Position numbers and translations under genes: made by a program. Shown one piece after another: positions 28,418-39,104 of a DNA stretch of 64,000 bases (position 1 is the first letter of the stretch; every line of letters starts with the position of its first letter). Under the pieces are notes generated by a model that was not told the DNA's origin, searched no databases, and worked only from the letters and a program-made list of their open reading frames with translations. The DNA comes from Hydromonas sp. (GTDB lineage: Bacteria; Pseudomonadota; Gammaproteobacteria; Burkholderiales; Burkholderiaceae): NCBI GenBank assembly GCA_017495165.1, contig JAFEII010000017.1:1-64000 (forward strand). The letters run 5' to 3'.

Positions 28418-30618
28418 ATGAAAAACATGAAAAAAATTAAAAAACTGAGCCAGTTTCCAATGCGCAGCAGCTTGGTTGCCTTGGCATTGAGCGCCGTTTA
28501 TGTGCCGCAGGTTCTGGCCAGCTTTGATATGGACGCCCCCAGCCAGAGAACCATGCGCAAATACGATTATCAGCTGGGCAATAACTTGCCCATTTTGGTG
28601 CCCAGCAATGACAACATGACCAATGTGCGGCTGTTGCAGCTTGACTTGGGCGCGCTACAAACCAAATTTAAACCGATTAAAGCGGATGAATATGTCTTTA
28701 TAGACGGGCGCGTGCCGTTTTATACCCGCGACTTTGTGCGCGTGTTGTCAGCGGCGCACCCCAAAGCCAGCTACAAAGTGAGTGATTCGCAAAGCAACTT
28801 TGCCGATGGCGAAGGCTCGCGCTGTGTGAGTCATGAAGAGGGCGCTGCTGCGTTTGCCGCTGCGTTGCGCGTTGATTCAGACGTGCCAGAGAACGAGCGC
28901 GCATTGCTGATTGAGCGGCGCGGCGCGCTCGCGCCCACGTGTGCTGCGCAAGAAAACACGGTGATTGACGAGGCTGGCATCAGCTCCGCGCACGGCTTGG
29001 CGTTTTTGCAATACCTCAAAGCGGCAAGTGCCTTTTATGACGGCAGGTTTGACGTGGCGCAAACGGGGTTTGAATCATTAAATGACGCGCCGCCAACGTG
29101 GGTGAAAAATGCCGCCAATTACATGCAATTGCGCACCTTGATTAACGCGGCGCAACAGCACGCGCTGGTTGACGGCGTGTTGGAATTCGATAAAGTGGAC
29201 GCGCCCGCGCTGGCTCAAGCCCAAGCGCAAATTGAACGCGATTACAAAGCGGACAGCGCCAAGCCTTACGTGGCCTCAGCGCGTGGTTTGCTGCGCAAAA
29301 TTTATTGGTTAACTGGGCAAATTGAGCAGCTCGATGCGCAATACGCGTGGCAGCTGGCACACGCACAATCAGCGCAAAGCAATTTGAGCGAAATGGATTT
29401 TGCCCAAGAAGTTGAAAACAAAATTTTGTCGCCCAAATATTTAAACCGCATCAAAACCCCATTGTTGCTCGCCACGCTTGATTTACAAATGATGCGCACG
29501 AGCAATCCGCAACCCAATGAGCCCTCAGCCACCGACCCACCAAAGGTGCTCAGTTTAGAAGCGCTGCAAGCGCAAAAGCCACTGTTTGCAAATGAGCCAG
29601 AATTGCATCAATATTTATTGGCGGTACATGCGTTTTATGTGGCGCATGACAATGCGCTGGCGCTCAGTTTGTTGCCGCAGGGTGCGCCAAATAAAGCGCT
29701 CACGTATTTGGAATTGAGTCAATACAGCCTAAAAGGCACGGTATTAGAAGCCATGAAAAACACCGAGCAGGCGCGCGGCGTTTGGCTCAGTTTGATGCCG
29801 CACGCAGATGAGGTTGTGCAAAAGCCATTGGTTGAACTCGCATTGGCGCTTAATTACGAACACAGCGGCCAAGTTGATAAAGTGTTTGCCGCTCAATCGC
29901 CGATTCAAGCAACGCCGTTGCGCGAGATATTGCTTGAAAAAATCGCCAGCCCGCAGTTGTTGCGCACCATCATCAAAGCGCCGCAAAACAAAGTTGAGGC
30001 GCACAAAGCCTTGTACACATTGCTGCTCAAAGATTTGTCCCACGGTCAATACAGCGATTATTTAAATGACGCAGCGCTATTGCCCAGCAATGCCGCGTCA
30101 TTAAAAAGCCCTGAACGTGGCTTTGGCAAAGAACCAAATTTGGCCATGTTTACATGGGATGGCGCGTCGGCTGACGCCAATCTTCAATGCCCAAGCATCA
30201 ACGTGGTGGCGCAAGTGTTAAGCCAAGACCCAAATTCCGCCAAAGGTTTGAGCTGCTACGCCGAGTTTCGCCGTGTCAATGGTTTGGACGAATCTGAGCG
30301 CTTTAGTTTTGAATCCGCCACCAAAATTGACCCGCGCTGGGCGGCGATATTCCAGAATTGGGGCGCTCAAGCAGTCAATTTACTGGCGCGAAACTCACGC
30401 GTGGCGGGGTGTATCAACAGCTCATCAACGCCGCCAACACACCAAACAACCTCAAAGCCTACGCGCTGTATCGCGCCGTCAATTGCTACGCCACATCGGG
30501 CGACAATCATTGCGGCGGCGCAAACGCATCGCCAAATACACGCAAAATGTGGTTTTCAACGCTCAAAAATCAATACGCCAGCACGCCATGGGCAGCCACG
30601 CAGAAGATTTACTGGTGA
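28418..30618 (+). pseudogene. Exported helical-repeat protein, frameshifted near its 3' end
   Basis: About 730 residues. It has a signal peptide (MRSSLVALALSAVYVPQVLA) and long alpha-helical stretches consistent with TPR-like repeats. The family is known only as hypothetical proteins encoded next to DUF3142 lipoproteins. The natural C-terminus, AYALYRAVNCYATSGDNHCG through RKMWFSTLKNQYASTPWA and ending KIYW, is in a different frame, reading to a TGA at 30616-30618. The shift lies at about 30370-30390. Without it, the open frame continues in a non-homologous sequence to 30712. A sequencing error is possible. The following gene overlaps the natural stop, which supports this end. Confidence 0.6.
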
Positions 30619-31370
30619 GGGTGTGCCGTTTTTTTCACTGGGGTTTGTGCGCGCTGATGGGCGCGTTAACCTGTGTTTTGTGCGGCTGTCAACCCAAGCC
30701 GCACACCGTTGACGCCGCGCAATACGACGCGTTTTGGCTGTGGGGTGGCGTTGCGCCGCAACCTGTTTTAAAGCAAGCGCGCACCTTGTATGTGTTGCAA
30801 GGCGAAATCGCCCCCAACCCGCGCCAGCCAGCCATCAGCCGTTTGACCGCGCAAGGGGTTTCTGTCACATCCATGCCGCACGCAGATATTTGGCTCGTGT
30901 ACCGCGCCAACACCTTGCATTGGTCGGCACGTGAGCGTGCGCAAATCATCTTTCAACTCACGCGCTGGCAGCAAGCAGGCAACCGTGTGTTGGGTGTGCA
31001 AATTGACTTTGACGCCCAAACCCGTCATTTGGACGAATATGTGCAGTTTTTGGCGCAGTTGCGTCAAGAATTGCCCGCCAATTATCAGCTGAGCATCACG
31101 GGTTTGCTTGATTGGGCGAGCAATGCGGATGCGGGCGCAATCAATCAACTCAAACCCATCATCAATGAAGTGGTGGTTCAAACCTACCAAGGCAAAAGCA
31201 CAATTGCCAATTATCAAGCGTATTTGAGCCGCTTGGCGCGCCTTGAAGTGCCGTTTAAAATCGGCTTGGTACAAAACGGCCAATGGGACGCGCCGCGTCA
31301 GTTGAGCAGTCTGCCAAATTTTAAAGGCTACGTGGTTTTTTTGGTCAACCCAAATAACGCATCCAAGTAG
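30615..31370 (+). CDS. DUF3142 domain lipoprotein
   Basis: A protein of about 251 residues, probably starting at GTG 30615, which overlaps the preceding natural stop codon (GTGA). It begins with a basic, hydrophobic segment ending in a lipobox-like LCGC. The body (DAFWLWGGVAPQ, VLGVQIDFDAQTRHLDEY, YQLSITGLLDWASNAD) matches DUF3142, a TIM-barrel-like domain of unknown function. The conserved pairing with the upstream helical protein suggests that they work together at the outer membrane. ATG 30657 is an alternative start. Confidence 0.75.
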   Translation: MRVCRFFHWGLCALMGALTCVLCGCQPKPHTVDAAQYDAFWLWGGVAPQPVLKQARTLYVLQGEIAPNPRQPAISRLTAQGVSVTSMPHADIWLVYRANTLHWSARERAQIIFQLTRWQQAGNRVLGVQIDFDAQTRHLDEYVQFLAQLRQELPANYQLSITGLLDWASNADAGAINQLKPIINEVVVQTYQGKSTIANYQAYLSRLARLEVPFKIGLVQNGQWDAPRQLSSLPNFKGYVVFLVNPNNASK

Positions 31371-31397
31371 CGCATCCAAATAAAGAGAGGAATTGAC

Positions 31398-31628
31398 ATG
31401 CTCACACAAGAAGCGCTGCGTGCCTTGGTCACGCAAACCATGCCGTATGGCAAATACAAAGGCATGCTGCTGGGCGATTTGCCCGGTCATTATTTGGCGT
31501 GGTTTGTCCGCCAAGGTATGCCAAAAGGCACGTTGGGACAGCTTTTAACGCTCTCGCACGAGCTTGACCATAATGGCTTGCGTCATTTGCTTGACCCGCT
31601 GCGCACGGGCGCACCACGCAAACGATAG
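31398..31628 (+). CDS. DUF3820 family small protein
   Basis: A 76-residue complete protein. MPYGKYKGMLLGDLPGHYLAWF is the DUF3820 signature (also called QSregVF_b), which also occurs at the C-terminus of some exonuclease X proteins. GKYKG and a YLAWF segment are the core. The cellular role is unknown. An AGAGAGGA ribosome-binding site precedes the start. Confidence 0.85.
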   Translation: MLTQEALRALVTQTMPYGKYKGMLLGDLPGHYLAWFVRQGMPKGTLGQLLTLSHELDHNGLRHLLDPLRTGAPRKR

Positions 31629-31635
31629 ATGTGTT

Positions 31636-31800
31636 GAGGCCTTTGCGCCACAAAGTAAGCCCCTATTTTGTGGCGATTCGATAAAAATTTTTTGGGAAAT
31701 CCGAACAAATTTTAGGCAAAAAAATGAATAATCTGCAGTCACCGTAATTTTTCAGTCTCCAAAAATAGAGGCGGTTGAATTGGTTGGTTATGTGTTTAGT
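31636..31800 (+). mobile_element. MITE copy A (degenerate)
   Basis: The left end GAGGCCTTTGCGC and the right part (CCAAAAATAGAGGCGGTTG to GGTTGGTTATG) match the copy at 51884-52052 over about 165 bp. An internal hairpin is kept at 31684-31713. The extreme right end is decayed. No coding capacity. Confidence 0.75.
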
Positions 31801-31891
31801 GATGCAAAACGTTTATGCTTTAAAACAGCCGTGCGCTTGCATGGCTGTGCTAAAATCGCCCCTTTTTTAATTCAACTTAAGTAGATGTAAT

Positions 31892-34096
31892 ATGACCCCA
31901 CCAAAACCTCAGGCTCGCATGATTGCCGCCTTACTTGCCGCGCAAATGCTGGTATTGCCCGCAGCGCATGCTCAAATCGCCAAACAACCCACCATTGGCT
32001 TGGTTTTGGGCGGCGGCGGCGCACGCGGTGCCGCGCACGTGGGTGTGATTCGCAAACTCGAAGAGTTGCGCATTCCGATTAGCTGCGTGGTGGGTACAAG
32101 CATGGGCGGCTTGGTGGCAGGCGCGTACAGCACCGGTATGGATTCTGCCCAAATGAGCCAAGCGCTCAATACCGCCGATTGGCGTGATATTTTTCAAGAC
32201 GCGCCCAATTTTACGGAACTCTCAACGCGCAACAAAAAAGTGGTGCAAGACTACATCCCCGGCCTTGAAGTGGGCGTAAAAGACGGGAAAGTCAAAGCCT
32301 CCCCAGCCGTATTGGGCGGCCAAAAAATCAAGTTTTTTATCAACAAACTGGTGCGCGCCGACCAAGCTGAACAACGGATAGACGCGCAACAGCTGCCGCT
32401 CGCACTGATTGCCACAGACATTGTGTCAGGCAAAAAAGTGGTGTTGAATAAAGGCGATTTGCCCAGCGCCATGCGCGCCACCATGTCTGTTCCTGGCGCG
32501 ATTGCGCCAGTGAAATACAACGGACACACCTTGGTTGACGGCGGCTTGGTTGACAACGTGCCTGTGGGCGAAGCGCGCACGCTGTGCCAGCCCGATGTCA
32601 TTATTGCGGTGAACGTCGGCTCGCCGCTACTCAAAGAGGAGGACATCGAAACCTCGCCATTGTCTGTCACCGCCCAAATGCTCAATATTTTGACTGAACA
32701 AAACGTCGAGCGCTCGTTGGCGCAGCTCAACCCGAAAGTCGATGTGTATATCAGACCCGAGCTCAAAGACATCACCGCCACTGATTTTTTACTCAGTGCA
32801 AAAACCATTGAAGAAGGCTACGCGGCGGCCAATGCGCTCACGGACAAGCTCAAAACACTGTCCGTATCAACCGAGCAATACGCGGCATGGCAAGCCACCA
32901 TGGCGCAACGGCGCATTGAGCCAAAGCCGATTGATGCGGTGCAAATTGTGGTGGGCGATAAAGAGCAAACCCGCGAATTTCAAGCGCAATTGAGCCAGCC
33001 AATCGGCGCGCCGCTCAATACGCCTCAGCTTGAAGCCGATCTGCTCAAAGCCTACGGCACGGGCAAATACGCCAATATGGATTACCAATTGGCCACAGTC
33101 AAAGACAAAAACATCCTGCGCGTCACGCCCGCTGAAAAAGCATGGGGGCCAAACTACATTCGCTCAGGGATTAACTTGGCGTGGGAAAATAGCGGCGAAT
33201 CTGATTACAATTTGCGCATGGCATATCACATGACGCAGCTCAATAAGCGCGGCGGCGAGCTAATAGCCACGGGGCAAATTGGTACGAACAATCAATTGGG
33301 ACTCAATTATTACCAGCCGTTTAGCGCAAACCAGCGTTGGTTTACCGAGTTAGACGGCAGCTTTGCCAACAATAGAACTGATTTCTACCAAGACAACAAA
33401 ATCCAAACCAAATACAGAACCGGCCAAACCGAGCTCAACGCCGCGTTGGGCTACAACTTTGAGCGCTACGGCACGTTTAAAATTGGTGCAGTACAGCGCT
33501 GGCAAACTGCCGATTTAAACATCGGGCCTCCCGAAATTTTTGACTCAAGCTATCACAAAAGCACCCAAGGCTGGTATGCCAGCGCGCAATTTGACCGCAC
33601 CAACCAATTGTATTTCCCAACAAAAGGCTGGAGCGCGCGCATGCAATATTTTGGCGCGAGTGATTACAGTAAATTGAGCGCTGAGCTGATGGGCGTTTAC
33701 AGCCTGAGCGATTTTGTATTTACAGGCAAAGCCGCTTATGTTGGTTCGCCCAAAGGCGATTTGCCGTTTCTTGATGGGGCACGCTTGGGCGGCGTCAACT
33801 TTTTATCAGGTTTGAGTAGCGGCCAAATGCGCGGCGGCGATTTAAAATACGCAGGCTTACGCGTGGAGCGGATTATCGGTAAAATGCCGCTGGGGATTCG
33901 GGGCGACTTGCGTTTAGGCCTTGGCGCAGAAGCAGGCAAAATGGAACAACGCTACAGCGAAACCCAACGCGCAGGTTGGGTGCGCTCATTGGGCCTGTAT
34001 TTGGGCGCAGAAACGCCAATTGGCCCAGCGTATTTGGGCGTCGCAAAAGCCAATGGCAGCGACACACGGGTGTATTTGTTTATCGGCACCCCGTAA
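31892..34096 (+). CDS. Patatin-like phospholipase with beta-barrel domain (PlpD-like)
   Basis: A 734-residue exported protein. After a signal peptide (to about residue 28) comes a patatin domain with oxyanion loop GGGGARG (40-46), nucleophile Ser70 in GTSMGG, and dyad Asp216 in DGGLVDNVPV. A POTRA-like domain follows at about residues 345-410, and a C-terminal 16-strand-type barrel resembling BamA/TpsB runs to the end. This is the layout of PlpD, a type Vd autotransporter whose lipase is moved to the surface by its own barrel. It has phospholipase A activity in known members. It appears to be monocistronic. Confidence 0.92.
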   Translation: MTPPKPQARMIAALLAAQMLVLPAAHAQIAKQPTIGLVLGGGGARGAAHVGVIRKLEELRIPISCVVGTSMGGLVAGAYSTGMDSAQMSQALNTADWRDIFQDAPNFTELSTRNKKVVQDYIPGLEVGVKDGKVKASPAVLGGQKIKFFINKLVRADQAEQRIDAQQLPLALIATDIVSGKKVVLNKGDLPSAMRATMSVPGAIAPVKYNGHTLVDGGLVDNVPVGEARTLCQPDVIIAVNVGSPLLKEEDIETSPLSVTAQMLNILTEQNVERSLAQLNPKVDVYIRPELKDITATDFLLSAKTIEEGYAAANALTDKLKTLSVSTEQYAAWQATMAQRRIEPKPIDAVQIVVGDKEQTREFQAQLSQPIGAPLNTPQLEADLLKAYGTGKYANMDYQLATVKDKNILRVTPAEKAWGPNYIRSGINLAWENSGESDYNLRMAYHMTQLNKRGGELIATGQIGTNNQLGLNYYQPFSANQRWFTELDGSFANNRTDFYQDNKIQTKYRTGQTELNAALGYNFERYGTFKIGAVQRWQTADLNIGPPEIFDSSYHKSTQGWYASAQFDRTNQLYFPTKGWSARMQYFGASDYSKLSAELMGVYSLSDFVFTGKAAYVGSPKGDLPFLDGARLGGVNFLSGLSSGQMRGGDLKYAGLRVERIIGKMPLGIRGDLRLGLGAEAGKMEQRYSETQRAGWVRSLGLYLGAETPIGPAYLGVAKANGSDTRVYLFIGTP

Positions 34097-34161
34097 TGTA
34101 AAATGGCTTTGTCTTTCAAAAAGCCGTGAATACACTCAAATTGAGGCGGCAAACTTAAACG

Positions 34162-34185
34162 TGTAGGGCGGGCACTCATGCCTGC
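34162..34185. repeat. REP element, GTAGGGCGGGC type
   Basis: GTAGGGCGGGCACTCATGCC starts a 24-bp imperfect palindrome between plpD and gnd. It is the same class as the element at 49753-49776. Confidence 0.7.
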
Positions 34186-34309
34186 CAACCCGCGCACAAA
34201 ACCTGCCGATACGGCGGACATAGAAGCAACGCATCAAACACAGTCTTATTTAACAACCTTCAATTCATCAGCCAAAAACGGCGTGGAGCGAACCAACAGG
34301 AGCAACACA

Positions 34310-35824
34310 ATGACAACAGCAGATATTGGTTTGGTGGGTTTGGCCGTCATGGGTCAAAACTTGGCCTTAAACATCGCCGACCACGGCTACACCATCGCCG
34401 TATACAACCGCAGTTTTGAACGCACCAAAGACTTTACCGCGCACTGCGCCGCGCACGAACCATCGCACGCCCGCGTATTGGGCTTTGAGGCGATTAGCGA
34501 CTTTGTCAAATCCATCAAACGCCCACGCAAAATCGTCTTGCTCGTCAAAGCAGGCGCGGCAACCGACGCCACGATTGACGCACTCATTCCGCACCTAGAA
34601 GCCGACGACATCATCATTGATGGCGGCAACGCATTATGGACAGACACCATCCGCCGCGAAAAAGCACTGTCCGCGCAAGGCTTTGCGTTTATTGGCTCGG
34701 GCGTATCGGGCGGCGAAACTGGCGCACGCTTTGGCCCCTCACTCATGCCTGGTGGCTCAGCCACCGCTTGGGCATCGCTCGAGCCGATTTGGCGCGACAT
34801 CGCCGCCAAAGTTGACCCAGTCACAGGCAAGCAATTAGACGGCGCAACCCCCGGCAACCCAATCGCAGGCGGCGTGTCATGCACCGCGCACGTGGGCACA
34901 GACGGCGCAGGGCATTACGTCAAAATGGTGCACAACGGCATCGAATACATTGACATGCAACTCATCTGCGAAGCCTACAGCCTCATGAAAACCATGCTGG
35001 GCATGAATGCAGGCGAAATCGGCAAGGTATTTGAACAATGGAATCAAGGCAAACTTGCCAGCTTCCTGATAGAAATCACCGCCGACATTTTGCAACAAAC
35101 CGACCCCGCCGACGCCACAGGCAACACATGGTTTGTCGACAAAGTCTTAGACACCGCAGGCCAAAAAGGCACAGGCATGTGGACAGCCGCCAACGCGCTT
35201 GAATTGGGCGCACCCGCCAACGCGATTGCCGAAGCCGTATTTGCCCGCGCCTTGTCAGCCCTCAAAGAGGAGCGCGTCGCCGCCAGCGCGATTTTAAAAG
35301 GCCCGAGTTTGCCCGTTGAAACCGACCGCGCCAACATCATCAACGCCATTGGCGACGCGCTGTACAGCTCCAAAATTTGCGCCTACGCCCAAGGCTTTCA
35401 GCTCATGGTACAAGCGCAAAAAGAATACAACTGGACGCTTGATTTTGGGACGATTGCGCAAATTTGGCGCGGCGGCTGCATCATTCGCGCCGATTTCTTA
35501 CAAAAAATCACCGACGCATATCGCAACGATGCAGGTTTAAAAAACCTCATGCTCGACAGCTATTTCACCAACGCCTTGCACGATGCCCAAAACAACTGGC
35601 GCGAAGTCATCGCGCTGGCCACCCGCCACGGCATTCCCGTGCCAGCGTTTGGTTCGGCACTGGCGTATTTTGACGGCTACCGCAGCGCAACTTTGCCCGC
35701 CAACTTGCTGCAAGCGCAGCGCGACTACTTTGGCGCGCACACCTATGAGCGGATTGACGCGCCACGCGGCGAGTTTTATCATGTGGATTGGCCACAAATG
35801 CCACGCGTGCAAAGTAAAATGTAA
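34310..35824 (+). CDS. gnd: 6-phosphogluconate dehydrogenase, decarboxylating
   Basis: A 504-residue enzyme of the pentose phosphate pathway. It has the N-terminal [18 protein letters not shown] Rossmann loop, the substrate motif [19 protein letters not shown] with the catalytic lysine, and ILKGP later. It converts 6-phosphogluconate to ribulose 5-phosphate with NADP+ reduction. The start at 34310 has CAGGAGCAACACA upstream and matches the family N-terminus; the frame is open further upstream through a REP element but is not conserved there. It is followed by a strong terminator. Confidence 0.96.
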   Translation: MTTADIGLVGLAVMGQNLALNIADHGYTIAVYNRSFERTKDFTAHCAAHEPSHARVLGFEAISDFVKSIKRPRKIVLLVKAGAATDATIDALIPHLEADDIIIDGGNALWTDTIRREKALSAQGFAFIGSGVSGGETGARFGPSLMPGGSATAWASLEPIWRDIAAKVDPVTGKQLDGATPGNPIAGGVSCTAHVGTDGAGHYVKMVHNGIEYIDMQLICEAYSLMKTMLGMNAGEIGKVFEQWNQGKLASFLIEITADILQQTDPADATGNTWFVDKVLDTAGQKGTGMWTAANALELGAPANAIAEAVFARALSALKEERVAASAILKGPSLPVETDRANIINAIGDALYSSKICAYAQGFQLMVQAQKEYNWTLDFGTIAQIWRGGCIIRADFLQKITDAYRNDAGLKNLMLDSYFTNALHDAQNNWREVIALATRHGIPVPAFGSALAYFDGYRSATLPANLLQAQRDYFGAHTYERIDAPRGEFYHVDWPQMPRVQSKM

Positions 35825-35839
35825 TGTGTTGTTCGCACT

Positions 35840-35866
35840 ATAAAACCGCCTGTGTGGCGGTTTTAT
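35840..35866 (+). terminator. Terminator of gnd
   Basis: An 11-bp stem (ATAAAACCGCC and complement, 5-nt loop) lies 16 bp after the gnd stop, with a T-rich right arm. Confidence 0.85.
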
Positions 35867-35918
35867 ATTAACCTCGTTTCTCATTTAGAATGCCTGTTTA
35901 AATCCTCTGGAGCCCACC

Positions 35919-36881
35919 ATGAAAACCCTATCCAAACACCTCATCAGCCTGATCGCAGCCTCATTATTGCTCGGCTGTTCAAATGAGCCCAAAACAGCCG
36001 AATCAAAAACCACGCCAATCAGCAATGCCAAACCAATTGTCGTGGCCTCTAAAATTGACACCGAAGGTGGCTTATTGGGCAACTTAATGCTGCTCACATT
36101 GGAGTCAAAAGGGTTGGCGGTGACCAACAAAGTCGCATTTGGCGTCACGCCAATTGTGCGCAAAGCGTTGCTCGCGGGTGAGGTGGACATCATTGCCGAT
36201 TACACGGGCAATGGGGCGTTTTTGTTTGCGGGTTTGGAGCAACACCCAGATTGGAAGAATTTAGACAAAGGCTGGGCATTGGTCAAAAAGCAAGATTACG
36301 CCGCCAATAAAGTGGTCTGGCTCACGCCGTCGCCCGCTAATAATACGTATGCATTGGCGGTGCGTGAAGACGTTGCCACGCAATATCAGCTCAAAACCAT
36401 GAGCGATTTTGGGGCGTGGGTCAGCAAAGGCGGCCCAGTCAAACTCATCGCCTCGCAAGAATTTGTCAATTTTGGCGGCGCGTTACCTGAGTTTGAAAAA
36501 AACTATGCGTTTAAAATGCAGCCCAATCAAATGGTGGTGGTTGCAGGCGGCGATACCGCCAACACCATCAAAGCGGCTGCCCAACAAATCAGCGGTGTGA
36601 ATACCGCCATGGTGTATGGCACCGACGGCGGGATTGCCGCCTCAAAACTGGTGGCGTTAACCGATGACAAAAACACCCAGCACGTGTACGCACCTGCGCC
36701 GATTGTGCGCGAAGAGGTCTTAAAACTGCACCCCGAAATTGAAACCGCGCTTGCGCCCGTGTTTCAATCGTTAACCGTTGAGGTGTTGCGTGAGTTGAAT
36801 GCGCGGATTCAGCTGGGCGGCGAATCTGCACATGACGTGGCGCATGCATACCTGCTTGAAAAAGGCTTTATCTCCAAGTAA
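35919..36881 (+). CDS. osmF: Osmoprotectant (glycine betaine-type) ABC transporter substrate-binding lipoprotein
   Basis: A 320-residue lipoprotein with lipobox LLGC. IVVASKIDTEGGLLGNLMLLTLESKG and DIIADYTGNGAFLF are typical of the OpuAC-like proteins of the OsmF/YehZ type. It would capture glycine betaine or a related quaternary amine in the periplasm and deliver it to the permeases encoded next. The gene order (binding protein, permease, ATPase, permease) is the same as yehZYXW of E. coli. The actual ligand is not deducible from sequence. Confidence 0.9.
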   Translation: MKTLSKHLISLIAASLLLGCSNEPKTAESKTTPISNAKPIVVASKIDTEGGLLGNLMLLTLESKGLAVTNKVAFGVTPIVRKALLAGEVDIIADYTGNGAFLFAGLEQHPDWKNLDKGWALVKKQDYAANKVVWLTPSPANNTYALAVREDVATQYQLKTMSDFGAWVSKGGPVKLIASQEFVNFGGALPEFEKNYAFKMQPNQMVVVAGGDTANTIKAAAQQISGVNTAMVYGTDGGIAASKLVALTDDKNTQHVYAPAPIVREEVLKLHPEIETALAPVFQSLTVEVLRELNARIQLGGESAHDVAHAYLLEKGFISK

Positions 36882-36960
36882 CCCGATGTACTTTTGCGCA
36901 GCGCGAGGCACCTCGCGTGGCCAGAGCGTTCAAACGGTATTTTAAAAAGGCAGCGCCCCA

Positions 36961-38133
36961 ATGAAACCAGCCCGTATTTTTCTGCACCTCGCTCAATTTA
37001 GTCGCTTGGCTGCGTGCTTGGTTGGCGTGTCTGTGGCCGCTGTTTTGTGGCTGCCTTTTGTATCGGTTAAAGCCAATCGGATTGCGCTGGGCGATGCGTA
37101 TGGCTTATTCCAACTGCTGCCGCAGCCGAGCGTGCAGCTTTTGTTATTGGTGCTTTCCGTGTGGGCGCTGGCGGCTTTGTTTGTAACCAGTCCGCGTTGG
37201 CGCTTGTTGGCCGCTTTACTCGGATTGCTCGCTTTGGTGGCGGCATTGGGCGACGTCGCACACCATGCACTCACCGATACACGCGTGCGCGTCACGGCTG
37301 CGCCCGCTTTTTGGCTGCTTTTGCTGGCCATTTTATTGGCGGCAACCGATGCACGCCTCTCGTTGACGCTGTCCCCGCTGGGCAAATTGTTGTGGCTGCT
37401 TTTCAGCGCCGCCGCAATCGGCTTGGTGCTCAAAAGCCCTTTGCTCGATGGCTTGGCGGTCATGAATGAGTTCCGCGCCAATCAAACCCAGTTTTGGGCG
37501 CAGCTGTTGCGCCATGTACAGCTCACGTTTGGCGCGCTGGCTGCTGGGTTGTTGTTGGGGTTGCCGCTGGGCGCTGCGTGTTTTTTGTTGCCCAAAATCC
37601 GCCAAGCGGTGCTGTACGGTTTGAGTTTGGTACAAACCATTCCCAGTTTGGCGCTGTTTGGTTTGTTAATGGTGCCTTTGGGCTTTTGGGCGCAGAACAG
37701 CGCTTGGGCGCGTGGAGTTGGCATCAGCGGGATTGGCGCCGCGCCCGCCTTGATTGCCTTGATTTTATACAATCTGTTTCCGATTGTGGCCAACACCGTC
37801 GCAGGCTTGCATCAAGTGCCAGCGGCGGTGCGCGATGCGGCGCGTGGGTTGGGCTTGACGCGCCAACAAATTTTTAGACAAATTGACATACCGCTGGCCG
37901 CGCCTGTTGTTTTAACGGGCGTGCGCGTTGCGCTGGTGCAAACCATTGGCATGGTCACGGTGGCCGCCATGATTGGTGGTGGTGGCTTGGGCGCATTTGT
38001 GTTTCAAGGCTTGGGGCAAACCGCCACTGACTTGGTTTTGTTGGGCGCATTGCCCACGGTGGCCATGGCGTTTTTTGCCGCCACATTGCTGGATATTTTG
38101 ATTCAAACCATCTCATTGAGGAGCAAGCCGTGA
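36961..38133 (+). CDS. yehY: Osmoprotectant ABC transporter permease (YehY-like)
   Basis: A 390-residue membrane protein. The first half has five or so hydrophobic helices specific to the YehY type. The second half is a standard binding-protein-dependent permease domain, including the EAA-like loop AARGLGLTRQQIFRQIDIPLAAP that contacts the ATPase. It overlaps the ATPase gene by 4 nt, so subunits are coupled. It forms the inner-membrane channel with the second permease. Confidence 0.9.
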   Translation: MKPARIFLHLAQFSRLAACLVGVSVAAVLWLPFVSVKANRIALGDAYGLFQLLPQPSVQLLLLVLSVWALAALFVTSPRWRLLAALLGLLALVAALGDVAHHALTDTRVRVTAAPAFWLLLLAILLAATDARLSLTLSPLGKLLWLLFSAAAIGLVLKSPLLDGLAVMNEFRANQTQFWAQLLRHVQLTFGALAAGLLLGLPLGAACFLLPKIRQAVLYGLSLVQTIPSLALFGLLMVPLGFWAQNSAWARGVGISGIGAAPALIALILYNLFPIVANTVAGLHQVPAAVRDAARGLGLTRQQIFRQIDIPLAAPVVLTGVRVALVQTIGMVTVAAMIGGGGLGAFVFQGLGQTATDLVLLGALPTVAMAFFAATLLDILIQTISLRSKP

Positions 38134-39104
38134 GCCATTCCCCCAACACCATTGCGCTGCACAACGTGAGCAAATACTACAACGATGTGGCGGCCGTCAA
38201 GCACGTGAGCATGACGATTGCGCCCGCGCAAATCACCGTGATTGTCGGCACATCAGGTTCAGGCAAATCAACCTTGTTGCGCATGATGAATCGGCTCGTG
38301 CCCATGAGCGAGGGGCAAATCACCCTCAATGGCGCAGACATTACCCAGCAATCCCCAACCCAATTACGCCGCCAAATGGGGTATGCGATTCAAGGCAACG
38401 GTTTGTTTCCGCACCGCACCGTGGCGCAAAATATCGGCACTGTGCCGCAATTATTGGGCTGGCCGCGTGCGCGCATCCATGCGCGGGTGGAAGAGTTGCT
38501 TGAATTGTTTGATTTACCGCCCGCGCAATACGCCCGCAAAATGCCGCACGAATTATCAGGCGGCCAGCAGCAACGCGTCGGCGTGGCACGGGCGCTGGCG
38601 GCAGAACCAGAAATTTTACTCATGGATGAGCCGTTTGGCGCGCTCGACCCTGTGATTCGCGCCAAAGCACAAATGGATTTGCTCAAAATTCAACACCAGC
38701 TCGGCGTCACCATCGTACTGGTCACGCATGACATGGACGAAGCGTTTTTGCTTGGCAACACCATCGCCATCATGCACCAAGGCGCGCTGCGCCAATACGC
38801 CACGGCGCACACCATTTTGACCCAGCCGGCCGATGATTTTTGCCGCCAACTCACCAGCACCAATGACCGCGCCCTCAAACTGCTCGCGCTCAGTCAAATT
38901 GCCCCGCACATGCGCCCGGTCACGCACGGATTGGCGCACAGCATCAGCGGCACGCGCACCCTGCGCGAAGCATTGTCAGAAATGCTTTGGCATCATGAAG
39001 ATGCGCTGGCCGTCACCGATGCGCACGGCCAAACCATCGGCGCCATCACCCTAGAACAAGTACGCAGCTTGGCAACCGTCGGCCACAATCAGGTGCAGCC
39101 ATGA
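38130..39104 (+). CDS. yehX: Osmoprotectant ABC transporter ATPase (YehX-like)
   Basis: A 324-residue ABC ATPase. It has Walker A GTSGSGKST, the Q-loop in MGYAIQGNGLF, signature LSGGQQQRVGVARALA and Walker B ILLMDEPFGALDP, with the H-loop in VTHDMDEA. The C-terminal ~80 residues look like a partial CBS-type regulatory domain, as in OpuCA. It powers uptake by ATP hydrolysis on the cytosolic side. It overlaps both neighbouring permease genes by 4 nt. Confidence 0.93.
   Translation: MSHSPNTIALHNVSKYYNDVAAVKHVSMTIAPAQITVIVGTSGSGKSTLLRMMNRLVPMSEGQITLNGADITQQSPTQLRRQMGYAIQGNGLFPHRTVAQNIGTVPQLLGWPRARIHARVEELLELFDLPPAQYARKMPHELSGGQQQRVGVARALAAEPEILLMDEPFGALDPVIRAKAQMDLLKIQHQLGVTIVLVTHDMDEAFLLGNTIAIMHQGALRQYATAHTILTQPADDFCRQLTSTNDRALKLLALSQIAPHMRPVTHGLAHSISGTRTLREALSEMLWHHEDALAVTDAHGQTIGAITLEQVRSLATVGHNQVQP

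Noticed and set aside
30619-30712. In-frame C-terminal extension of the exported helical protein
   Set aside because: It is the wrong-frame reading of the real tail and of the DUF3142 gene start; the conserved tail lies in another frame.
34178-34309. N-terminal extension of gnd
   Set aside because: The frame is open through a REP element, but the residues do not match the family, and a strong ribosome-binding site precedes 34310.
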